Translations under genes and position numbers: made by a program
The notes under the pieces: generated by a model
Databases searched by the model: none
The model's input: only the letters and a program-made list of their open reading frames with translations
Told to the model about the DNA's origin: nothing
Shown here: positions 1-6,846 of the stretch, piece by piece
How positions within the stretch are numbered: position 1 is the stretch's first letter
Layout of the letters: each line of letters begins with the position of its first letter
Source of the DNA: Ignavibacteriales bacterium
GTDB taxonomy: Bacteria > Bacteroidota > Ignavibacteria > T3Sed10-11
Reading direction: 5' to 3'
Assembly (NCBI GenBank): GCA_003568415.1
Contig: PWXV01000039.1
Span: 1 to 39,451 of the forward strand
Length of the DNA: 39,451 nucleotides

Positions 1-437
1 GGAAGTAAAAAAACATCGGTATAAAAGTAAGTGAAATACAGCATAAAAGTTTGCCAGTACAGGACTGAGGCAAGGTCACCGAAACCATACGAAATTTTCT
101 CTCGAAGCGGTAATACTGGTTGAGGCTCACTCACTTGGGTTGGATTGTTCGTCATTGGAGGTATAAAAGTTAGTGGATGAAATTGTATTTACAGAACAGA
201 CGGAGAAATTCTAAAAAATATATTATTAATCAAATTGATTGATTAATAATTATGACTTATTTAATGAATAAAATTGAAAAAGTCAATACCTGATCTCAAA
301 TATCACATAGCCTGAATTATTTTCGCTCCGCTCAAATGATTAAAAAACAATTGAGATTATATCTATTTAACCAAAAAGTATACACTGAAATACGCTATTG
401 ATTTCCAGCAAATATAAAGATATATTCGTATGCTCAA
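1..437. other. AT-rich non-coding stretch with short repeats
   Basis: I see no credible gene here. A 16-base element (starting GGTATAAAAGT and ending AGTG) occurs at 18-33 and again, with one mismatch, at 160-175; a partial third copy (CATAAAAGTTTG) lies at 42-53. A perfect inverted repeat occupies 222-250. The rest is AT-rich. It may be the decayed edge of an element or a long promoter region; nothing decides between these. Confidence 0.4.
222..250. repeat. Perfect 12-bp inverted repeat
   Basis: The arms ATTATTAATCAA (222-233) and TTGATTAATAAT (239-250) are exactly complementary, with a 5-base spacer. The stem is nearly all A/T. A run of A at 213-218 would give a U-run on the minus strand, so a weak minus-strand terminator is possible; an operator for the downstream genes is the other option. 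Confidence 0.55.
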
Positions 438-773
438 ATGAAGACTATTATTGTACATACTGTCAAACGTTGCATCGATATCGCAGCAATAGTTGTAACT
501 ATTACAATTATCGGAGTAGTGCATCTGGGCTTCTCCGATCTATGTGAACATAACTACGTATCTCCTTATTCAATTTCGATATTCGGACTTTGTGAACTTG
601 CAAATCAATATTATTTATTGGATAAGAATCAACCGATAGCAATTACCGGGATTAAACGATTTTCAAAATGCCCGGATGAGTATTTCTCCCTTAATCTTTT
701 TACTTCACGAACAAACCTTGAGTCCCCCCCATCAACGCCCTTATACATTCGTAACCGTATCTTAATAATTTGA
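438..773 (+). CDS. Doubtful small membrane-anchored hypothetical protein
   Basis: An open frame of 111 codons. Its product would have a short basic N-terminus, one hydrophobic segment at about residues 13-33 and a 75-residue polar tail with four cysteines. I recognise no family. There is no convincing Shine-Dalgarno sequence before the ATG, the tail has no clear domain character, and the surrounding DNA is AT-rich and repeat-bearing. It could be a real small secreted or anchored protein, a gene remnant, or a chance frame. I favour chance or remnant. Confidence 0.25.
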   Translation: MKTIIVHTVKRCIDIAAIVVTITIIGVVHLGFSDLCEHNYVSPYSISIFGLCELANQYYLLDKNQPIAITGIKRFSKCPDEYFSLNLFTSRTNLESPPSTPLYIRNRILII

Positions 774-846
774 TCATACCTCCTCTTGTGTGTCGAAATT
801 AATAAACTGAATTTTTTTCGATCATTTTTTACCTATGGAGGTTGTT

Positions 847-1050
847 ATGAAATGTAAATCATGTGGTACGATTAATGCCGAAGGTAGTACAAATTGCAAA
901 AAGTGTAATACAATGCTTCGTCCGAAAGGTCAAGGTTCATCCACCAACGGAACCCGTGCATTACTTCAGGTAATTGCATTTTTTCTTGGAATTATCGGTG
1001 TGGTTGTATTACTCTGGCTGATTCTACACGACCTATTTCATACGGTATAA
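847..1050 (+). CDS. Small zinc-ribbon protein with a C-terminal membrane helix
   Basis: A 67-residue protein. The start is placed at the second ATG because GGAGG (837-841) lies at ideal distance before it and overlaps the upstream ATG at 835. Residues 1-22 form a zinc ribbon of two CxxC knuckles (CKSC and CKKC), followed by a polar linker and one hydrophobic helix at about residues 40-62. This matches the widespread zinc-ribbon plus transmembrane architecture of small tail-anchored proteins. Function is unknown; membrane-tethered protein or nucleic-acid binding is an inference. It lies tail-to-tail with the sigma-54 activator gene, so it forms its own transcript. Confidence 0.7.
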   Translation: MKCKSCGTINAEGSTNCKKCNTMLRPKGQGSSTNGTRALLQVIAFFLGIIGVVVLLWLILHDLFHTV

Positions 1051-1065
1051 TAGTATATACCGTTG

Positions 1066-2475
1066 TTATTGTGATGGTGTCTCGATACCGTATCGCTTGA
1101 TCTTGAGATAAAGTGTTTTTGGTGTGATCCCAAGATCCTGGGCGGTTTTCACCCTGCTCCACTCATTTTGCTGTAATACATTTTGTATGTGTATCTTTTC
1201 GAGATCTTCAAGCGACAGGATCTCGCCATCCTCATATGGTGTCTGAATTTTCTGGTCAGGTACTCCGTTTGGCTTTTCCTGTCGTGGCTTCACGGTTTTC
1301 TGGAGATTAGTATTCAATGTTAAATCTTCCGGTTCGATGACTTCATTCGACGATAGTATTATTGCACCTTCTATCACATGTTCAAGCTCACGAACATTCC
1401 CCGGCCAATCGTGTTGCAATAAAATATCCATCGCTTCCGGATTAATTTTTTTTTGCGGTTTTGTACGGTTGTGCTTATTTATAAAATGATCAACCAGTAA
1501 GGCTATGTCATCTTTTCGGTCTTTGAGTGGCGGGATATATAAGGTAACAACGTTTAACCGGTATAGCAGGTCTTCACGAAAACGTCCTTCTTTCGCTTCT
1601 TGCGGTAAGTCTTTATTTGTTGCCGATATGATTCGGACATTCACTTTGAGGGTATTCGTCCCGCCAACTCTGCGAAATTCACCCGTTTCGAGAAAACGGA
1701 GTAACTTCGGTTGAATTGTTTGACTTATGTCACCCACTTCATCCAGAAAGAGTGTTCCACCCTGTGCAACTTCAACCAATCCTTGTTTTGTGCTATACGC
1801 ATTGGTAAATGCACCACGTTCGTGTCCGAACAATTCGCTTTCGAGTAATGAATCGGGAATTGAAGCACAATTCATTGCAACAAACGGCCGGTCGCTGCGA
1901 GGACTCGCCCGGTGTATTAGATTTGCAATAAGTTCTTTACCGGTTCCACTTGCCCCCTGAATCAACACAATTGAATCTGTTTCAGCAACCTTCCGTGATC
2001 GCTCTATTAATTCCACGATCGGTTCACTCTTCCCGACAATGGTTGAGTCTTTCTGTTTTCCATACAACCGGTTCTTCATCAGCTCATTATCGATGAACAA
2101 ACGGCGCCGTTCAATTGCACGTTCGATGGTAGCAATCAGTTCGTCGTAGTCATACGGTTTGGCAATGAAATCGTATGCTCCCAGTTTTATAGATTCAATT
2201 GCGGTTTTGACGCTGGCATAGTTTGTCAGCATGATGACCTGCGTCTGAGGTGACTGTTCTTGCAGAAATTTCAGAACTTCCATGCCCCCGACTCTCGGCA
2301 TTTTGACGTCGAGTAAAACTACATCGTAAATGCTCGATTGCAATTTGTTGATCGCTTCGGCGCCGTCAAGGGCAACATCAACCTCAAACCGGTCTGTTGA
2401 AGAAAGATCGGCCTGTAATAAATGGACGAGCGACCGCTCATCGTCCACTATCAGAATTTTATATTGTTGTGCCAT
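1066..2475 (-). CDS. NtrC-family sigma-54-dependent response regulator
   Basis: 469 residues with three domains. A receiver (about 5-120) has the acidic pair D11/D12, phospho-acceptor D56, T84 and K106. An AAA+ domain (about 145-380) has Walker A GASGTGKE (174-181) and Walker B FLDE (243-246). A Fis-type helix-turn-helix fills the C-terminus (about 438-462). The family activates sigma-54 RNA polymerase from upstream enhancer sites after phosphorylation. The sigma-54 contact loop reads GAFTNA (221-226) instead of the near-universal GAFTGA. No full kinase is encoded nearby; the receiver gene upstream on the same strand (56 bases away) and the divergent receiver-DHp protein are candidate partners. 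Target promoters are not evident. Confidence 0.95.
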   Translation of the reverse strand: MAQQYKILIVDDERSLVHLLQADLSSTDRFEVDVALDGAEAINKLQSSIYDVVLLDVKMPRVGGMEVLKFLQEQSPQTQVIMLTNYASVKTAIESIKLGAYDFIAKPYDYDELIATIERAIERRRLFIDNELMKNRLYGKQKDSTIVGKSEPIVELIERSRKVAETDSIVLIQGASGTGKELIANLIHRASPRSDRPFVAMNCASIPDSLLESELFGHERGAFTNAYSTKQGLVEVAQGGTLFLDEVGDISQTIQPKLLRFLETGEFRRVGGTNTLKVNVRIISATNKDLPQEAKEGRFREDLLYRLNVVTLYIPPLKDRKDDIALLVDHFINKHNRTKPQKKINPEAMDILLQHDWPGNVRELEHVIEGAIILSSNEVIEPEDLTLNTNLQKTVKPRQEKPNGVPDQKIQTPYEDGEILSLEDLEKIHIQNVLQQNEWSRVKTAQDLGITPKTLYLKIKRYGIETPSQ

Positions 2476-2530
2476 GATACAACAATAATGATAGGAAAAA
2501 ACTTGATTGGCTTATTCGTTTACCCGGTAA

Positions 2531-2899
2531 TTACTCACCCAGTACCCGTTCAATGGTGGTCAGTAAATCAACGAGGTCATACGGTTTACTGACAAAGTCT
2601 TCAGCTCCCAAACGTTTTGATTCAATTGCATTTTTCAAATCAGCAAAACCTGTGAGCATAATGACTTTAATATCGGGTTTTCCTCCCTTGATATACTTCA
2701 GCACCTCAAACCCATCAACACTCGGCATTTTAATATCAAGTAAGACCAGATCGTAATTATTATCTTTTACTAACTCAATCGCTTCATTTCCGTCTGCTGC
2801 AGTACTCACCTCATACCCTTCGCTTGACAATTCTGTACTGAGAACAGTTCGCAGTGCCTCTTCATCATCTACGACAAGGATGCGATTCTTATCCGGCAT
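2531..2899 (-). CDS. Stand-alone CheY-like receiver protein
   Basis: 122 residues forming a single receiver domain: acidic pair D11/D12, phospho-acceptor D55 in LLDIKMP, T83 and K105. There is no output domain. AGGAG lies about seven bases before the ATG. It is cotranscribed with, or just upstream of, the sigma-54 regulator, whose receiver is very similar around the phosphorylation site (LLDIKMP versus LLDVKMP) and in the KPYD motif, so the two may be duplicates sharing a kinase. Stand-alone receivers act by protein-protein contact or as phosphate shuttles; which applies here is not visible. Confidence 0.92.
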   Translation of the reverse strand: MPDKNRILVVDDEEALRTVLSTELSSEGYEVSTAADGNEAIELVKDNNYDLVLLDIKMPSVDGFEVLKYIKGGKPDIKVIMLTGFADLKNAIESKRLGAEDFVSKPYDLVDLLTTIERVLGE

Positions 2900-3087
2900 T
2901 GGTGATCTCCTGTTGCGAAATTATATTATTTATTCATTAATTTTTAAGTTATTGAATGATAGTCAATAAATCATTGAAAATCAATATCTTGTTGATATAA
3001 AACACATAATATTGCGATTATTCAATTTAAACCGTACATTATAAAACTATTTATAGATATCGATATTCGCAAAATTTGGAGTTCGTA

Positions 3088-3759
3088 GTGTCTGCTGAAA
3101 ATTCTCGTATTAAAGTTTTATTTGTCGACAGCTCAGAGGATTATGTTCACGAAGCCCGGCGCTTTTTAGAAAAGCATACCCCCGAAAAATTTGAGACCAC
3201 CTGGTATAGAGTCGGCGAGGAGGCAATCGATTTCCTCAAAGAAAACTCCGAAAATATCGATATCATTTTGACAGATTATTTTCTCCCGATTGCTGACGGA
3301 CTCGAGATTACCCGCCTTATCCGGGAAATAACCACAAAAATTCCCGTAGTATTTCTCACATCAAGTAAAGAGCTTAAGGTTGCCGTCGAGGCTATGAAAA
3401 TCGGTGCCGACGATTATCTCGTTAAAGAAGAAACCGGGATGGATATCCTCTCACGCACAATCATCAACACGCTCCAGCGTGCCCAACTCCGGAATCAAAT
3501 GGAGAAAATCAACAAACGCCAACTGATGGCCGAAAAACAAACAGATGCAATTAAAGCACTCATTGTTACTATCTGTCACGAGTTCAACAATCCGCTTGCA
3601 GCGGTAAAAATTTCTATCGATGTGTTGCAACGACATACACTATCGGACCAGGAAAAAATTCACATTAAGAAGCTTGAGGAACACGTCGAAAAAATCGAGA
3701 AAAAAATCAATGAACTCAGGGATATAAATTTTGAGAAATTAAATTATTCAAGCCTGTAA
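3088..3759 (+). CDS. Receiver domain fused to a kinase dimerisation (DHp) domain, no ATPase
   Basis: A 223-residue protein from a GTG start, chosen because GGAG (3078-3081) lies six bases before it; a TTG 12 bases upstream is less well placed. Residues 7-125 form a receiver with phospho-acceptor D63 and K113. Residues about 150-219 form a HisKA-like helical hairpin with the H-box CHEFNNPLAAV; the phospho-acceptor would be H164. The protein ends without any N, G1 or G2 box, so there is no HATPase domain. It stops exactly where the convergent protease gene ends. Likely a phosphotransfer or dimerisation partner rather than a kinase. It is transcribed divergently from the two response-regulator genes. 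Confidence 0.85.
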   Translation: MSAENSRIKVLFVDSSEDYVHEARRFLEKHTPEKFETTWYRVGEEAIDFLKENSENIDIILTDYFLPIADGLEITRLIREITTKIPVVFLTSSKELKVAVEAMKIGADDYLVKEETGMDILSRTIINTLQRAQLRNQMEKINKRQLMAEKQTDAIKALIVTICHEFNNPLAAVKISIDVLQRHTLSDQEKIHIKKLEEHVEKIEKKINELRDINFEKLNYSSL

Positions 3760-4878
3760 TCAGACGCCGATATCCAGTCTTGCCTGCATTACCTGTAATA
3801 AATGATCACGACCAATGATTCCTTCGAGCTTCCCGTCACGCAGTACCGGGACCTGATTCACATCTTCAGCATTCATAATGTCCAGCACTTCGGTAATTTC
3901 CGTTTCAGGATATACCCAGTGCAGATCACTCATCGGTGTCATAATATCACCAAGTGTAGTTTGATGCCACGAATCCCGCGGAAGTTGTTTTATCTGATGC
4001 AATGTAACGAGGCCAGCTAAAGCATCATTCTCTATAACTAAGAATGCACGACGAGCCGTTCGAAAAAGATGTTCATCAATTAATGCAGAAACAGTTGTCC
4101 TGGAATCAACCCGGGGGCAGTCTGTTTGCATGACATCACGTGATTTTATGCCCCTGAGCGCGCCTTTGAGCGTTACGTATTGGCTAACCTGTTGTGCAGC
4201 AGTTAATAAAAACCAGCCGATAAATGCAATCCACAACCCGTTAATCCAATAGCCGCCGACGATTAGAAAGATACCGCCAAGTATGAACATATAGGCAACC
4301 GCCTGTCCGACACCCGAAGCGATCTTGGTTGCCCGTTCATAACTGTCTACATAGAACCAGACAATCGCACGGAATACCCTCCCACCATCAAGCGGAAAGC
4401 CCGGTATCATATTGAAAACAACCAGAATAAAATTTATCCGGGCAAGCCATTGGGTAATTGCAACAACTACTTCACTTACTGGTTGAAATACAAGTGCCAG
4501 TGCCCAGAAGATACCTGCAAGTGCAATGCTCACAACCGGCCCCATTATCGCGATATAAAATTCCGTCATCGGTCGGTCGGGCTCCCGTGTAATTTGAGCA
4601 ACACCGCCAAAAATAAACAATGTTATTGCCCTGACGTTTATACCTTTTTGCTTGGCCGCAAAACTATGACCGAGTTCATGCAATAGTACAGACAGAAAAA
4701 ATAAGAGACTGGTTATAATTCCCGCGATATAATGCACACTTGATGCCCATTCGGGATATACATATGCAAACTGCCCTCCCAGGGTGAGCGTGATGAGGGC
4801 AAAAATTACAAACCAGGAATAATTAACTCCGACAGGAATACCGATAATTCTGCCGAGTCGAACCGACTGTGTGAACAT
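3760..4878 (-). CDS. Site-2-type (M50) intramembrane metalloprotease with CBS pair
   Basis: 372 residues. The N-terminal part has about six hydrophobic segments. It carries the zinc motif HELGH (67-71) and the second-site motif ending in PLDGG with D164, both hallmarks of the M50B family (SpoIVFB/Rip type). Residues about 245-370 form two CBS domains, which in this subfamily bind adenylates and regulate activity. Members cut transmembrane substrates, often anti-sigma factors or regulators, within the lipid bilayer. The gene is the last of the minus-strand run, 15 bases after the small DUF6132-like gene. No substrate candidate is obvious nearby. Confidence 0.93.
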   Translation of the reverse strand: MFTQSVRLGRIIGIPVGVNYSWFVIFALITLTLGGQFAYVYPEWASSVHYIAGIITSLLFFLSVLLHELGHSFAAKQKGINVRAITLFIFGGVAQITREPDRPMTEFYIAIMGPVVSIALAGIFWALALVFQPVSEVVVAITQWLARINFILVVFNMIPGFPLDGGRVFRAIVWFYVDSYERATKIASGVGQAVAYMFILGGIFLIVGGYWINGLWIAFIGWFLLTAAQQVSQYVTLKGALRGIKSRDVMQTDCPRVDSRTTVSALIDEHLFRTARRAFLVIENDALAGLVTLHQIKQLPRDSWHQTTLGDIMTPMSDLHWVYPETEITEVLDIMNAEDVNQVPVLRDGKLEGIIGRDHLLQVMQARLDIGV

Positions 4879-4893
4879 GTATGTTTTAGTATC

Positions 4894-5058
4894 CTATATT
4901 CCGGAAGCTAAAAGTGCTCCTAATAAACCAAAATATACGACACTTACCCGTTTATTGCAAAGAAAAACGCATGCATATATATTTCGTCGGTTGAGATAAC
5001 TGCTGATGGCGAATCCGGTGAGTCCGCCAATGAGCACTCCAAGGAGAATAGCTGTCAT
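4894..5058 (-). CDS. Very small membrane protein resembling DUF6132 (second copy)
   Basis: A 54-residue reading frame. Its ATG follows the stop codon of the DUF6132 gene by one base (TAATATG), which suggests translational coupling. The product has two hydrophobic segments (about 2-20 and 40-53) around a short loop with two cysteines (C30, C34). The layout LLGVLIGGLTGF...C...C...YFGLLGALL parallels the preceding DUF6132 protein (ILGVALLGALGGY...C...C...GYGALLGGLIGF), so I read the pair as tandem paralogues, the second having lost the central CPITSNPY signature. Function unknown. Confidence 0.6.
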   Translation of the reverse strand: MTAILLGVLIGGLTGFAISSYLNRRNIYACVFLCNKRVSVVYFGLLGALLASGI

Positions 5059-5059
5059 A

Positions 5060-5266
5060 TTAAGATTTGTCTTTCTTACTTTTCGATGGAATAAAATTAA
5101 AGCCTATAAGTCCGCCAAGCAAAGCGCCATAGCCCATACTTGAATACGGGTTACTTGTAATGGGACAGGTGTTTCCTGCATTACATCCGATAAAATAATA
5201 GTATGCATAGCCGCCCAAAGCACCAAGCAAAGCTACACCAAGTATAATTAAAACTGTTCTCATCAT
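5060..5266 (-). CDS. DUF6132 family small membrane protein
   Basis: 68 residues with two transmembrane segments (about 4-26 and 43-59) linked by a loop containing GCNAGNTCPITSNPY, the cysteine-bearing signature I associate with DUF6132. A lysine-rich tail follows. The family is uncharacterised and often sits beside rhodanese and other sulfur or redox genes, as here: the rhodanese gene ends nine bases upstream. The two loop cysteines could take part in thiol chemistry at the membrane; that is inference. Two adjacent ATGs open the frame with no clear Shine-Dalgarno, consistent with coupling to the upstream gene. Confidence 0.75.
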   Translation of the reverse strand: MMRTVLIILGVALLGALGGYAYYYFIGCNAGNTCPITSNPYSSMGYGALLGGLIGFNFIPSKSKKDKS

Positions 5267-5275
5267 AATTAGTTT

Positions 5276-5686
5276 TTATTTTTGTTGAGGATTACCATAT
5301 TGTCTGTTCCATTCTACCATACCACCGCGTACAAAAACTACATTTTCAAAACCTGCTTCTTTTAATATCGAGGCAGCGGCCCTGCTTCTGTTATCGGTCC
5401 GGCAAATAATTGCAATCTCACGATCACGATATTCTTCAATCTCGGCTACACGATGTTGTAATTCCTGTACGGGGATGAGTATAGAGGAATTAACATGCCC
5501 GAGATCCCCCGTGTATTCGCCGGTCGTGCGTACATCCAACACAATTAATTCGGTATCGTTTTCAATTTTATTCTTCAGTTCTTGTACAGAGTATTCCATA
5601 TGTCCTTCTCCGGTTTGAGAAATCGCCAGAAAATAAATACCGGCAATAAGTATAATTCCACCCACAATGAGCACGTATTGTTTCAT
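5276..5686 (-). CDS. Membrane-anchored periplasmic rhodanese
   Basis: 136 residues. Residues 5-22 are a signal anchor, and about 32-132 form one rhodanese domain with catalytic C95 in the loop CRTDNRS. The six-residue active-site loop is typical of sulfurtransferases, as opposed to the seven-residue loop of Cdc25-type phosphatases. The family carries sulfane sulfur as a cysteine persulfide. GGGAGG lies just before the ATG. It is placed between a heme protein and DUF6132 genes, which suggests a job in periplasmic sulfur or thiol redox handling. Confidence 0.9.
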   Translation of the reverse strand: MKQYVLIVGGIILIAGIYFLAISQTGEGHMEYSVQELKNKIENDTELIVLDVRTTGEYTGDLGHVNSSILIPVQELQHRVAEIEEYRDREIAIICRTDNRSRAAASILKEAGFENVVFVRGGMVEWNRQYGNPQQK

Positions 5687-5701
5687 ATATCCTCCCGGTA
5701 A

Positions 5702-6286
5702 TTAGTCAACGGTAAAACTTACCCGTATTGCACCGCGAAAATCACCCGGTGTATATCCTGTCGCACGGTCATCGGGATATTTCTCGCTCAATAATTTTTT
5801 AACAGTATCGGCAATCTGCTCTTCTTCACCATGACAGCCAAGACATTGTGCCTGCATGTGAATCGATTGCATATACCAAAACTCCTTTTCACCGTTTAGA
5901 GTTCGCACTTCGGTATGAATGAACGGTGGCGTCTCACCTTCTTCTTGCTTCCGGGTGAATTTTTTAAGAACAGATGCTTCATATTCATCAGGTTCATTGT
6001 TGCTATTGCGAACTCGGTCACTAACGCGTTTTAGCGAGACATCAAGCTCTTCACCTGCACGATCGGTAAGCACCTGTGCAGTATCGGCACAAACCGCGAT
6101 TGCTTTAACCGGACCACCGTCACGCAACTCTTCCATAAGGACGTTTTGAAGCTGTCCCATAAATGATTGAGCTGCCGTTTGAGCCCGTTCTTTATGTTCA
6201 TTATCATTGTTTCCTGCGTATAGAACAATCACCGTGAACAAGACTACCGGAACACCAACCACACGCCACATCTTTTTCAGATCCAT
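5702..6286 (-). CDS. DUF3365 (Tll0287-like) c-type heme protein
   Basis: 194 residues. The N-terminus has one hydrophobic segment (about 8-24) serving as a signal or anchor. The domain that follows contains the heme-attachment motif CLGCH (148-152) in the context SIHMQAQCLGCHG, characteristic of DUF3365, whose cyanobacterial relative Tll0287 binds heme in a PAS-like fold. It should be exported and heme-loaded in the periplasm, acting as a redox or gas sensor or an electron carrier. GGAGGA stands four bases before the start. It follows the FmdB-type gene by 15 bases and precedes the rhodanese gene. Confidence 0.9.
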   Translation of the reverse strand: MDLKKMWRVVGVPVVLFTVIVLYAGNNDNEHKERAQTAAQSFMGQLQNVLMEELRDGGPVKAIAVCADTAQVLTDRAGEELDVSLKRVSDRVRNSNNEPDEYEASVLKKFTRKQEEGETPPFIHTEVRTLNGEKEFWYMQSIHMQAQCLGCHGEEEQIADTVKKLLSEKYPDDRATGYTPGDFRGAIRVSFTVD

Positions 6287-6301
6287 AGATTCCTCCGGGA
6301 T

Positions 6302-6532
6302 TTAATTGAAACAGCCGCCTCCTATGCCACATGCTCCGGTCGAGCAAGACGGAGCCGGTACCGTTTCATGATTGGATGATGATCCTCTCGATGAATTAAA
6401 AACAGATAACAGCTTCTTATAGTTTCGTGAATCGCATTGTGGACAGATAATATCTTCTGCTTTTTCTTTTCCGAGATGTAAAATGTCATAAAGACCGCCA
6501 CAATCCTGGCAGCGATATTCATAAACAGCCAT
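6302..6532 (-). CDS. FmdB-type zinc-ribbon protein
   Basis: 76 residues beginning with AVYEYRCQDCG and carrying a second knuckle CPQC (30-33), the CxxC...CxxC zinc ribbon of the FmdB/PF09723 family. The C-terminal tail is serine-rich and holds three further cysteines (SCSTGACGIGGGCF), common in longer members. The family was named from a putative regulator of formamidase/formylmethanofuran genes, but its general role is unknown. It is first in the operon, with GGAG about eight bases before the ATG, and is divergent from the Nif3-like gene. Confidence 0.88.
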   Translation of the reverse strand: MAVYEYRCQDCGGLYDILHLGKEKAEDIICPQCDSRNYKKLLSVFNSSRGSSSNHETVPAPSCSTGACGIGGGCFN

Positions 6533-6846
6533 AGCTTCACTCCGTTAGATGATAATTAATATTACTATATAGTTATTTGGCAATATAATATTTTCAACAC
6601 TAAAAATCAAGTCGTTATATTCTTGCAATTCGATGATAATAACTGTATATTTAATGTCTAAGAATTTTGAGTGTTCCATTAATGAATTCAAGATTGAGAA
6701 AACAACGGCCAAAAAGATATAAGATTTATACCAGCGGCAGGGAACTACTGATCCTGCCCGACAGAGATAAGACAAAAACGTACAATTTTTTCAACAAAAG
6801 TGTCCGTCATTATAAAAAATGCGGACACTTTTTTTATGTCTGATAT
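6533..6846. other. Divergent intergenic region with two hairpins
   Basis: About 310 bases between the FmdB-type gene (minus) and the Nif3-like gene (plus). I see no coding frame with domain character. Two hairpins are visible on the plus strand: GGCAGG (6736-6741) pairing with CCTGCC (6753-6758), and a longer terminator-like one at 6796-6835. Promoters for both directions should lie here. A short plus-strand RNA ending at 6835 is possible. Confidence 0.5.
6796..6835 (+). terminator. Intrinsic terminator-like hairpin just upstream of the Nif3-like gene
   Basis: A perfect 11-bp stem (AAAAGTGTCCG at 6796-6806 with CGGACACTTTT at 6822-6832), a 15-base loop, and a U-tract ending at 6835. The T-run lies on the plus strand; the minus strand lacks one. 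It ends 11 bases before the downstream ATG, leaving no room for a promoter between them, so it should sit inside that gene's leader. Confidence 0.65.

Noticed and set aside
6545-6775. 76-codon minus-strand frame in the FmdB/Nif3 intergenic region
   Set aside because: AT-rich, low-complexity translation rich in I and L, no Shine-Dalgarno, and it overlaps the divergent promoter region and a hairpin.
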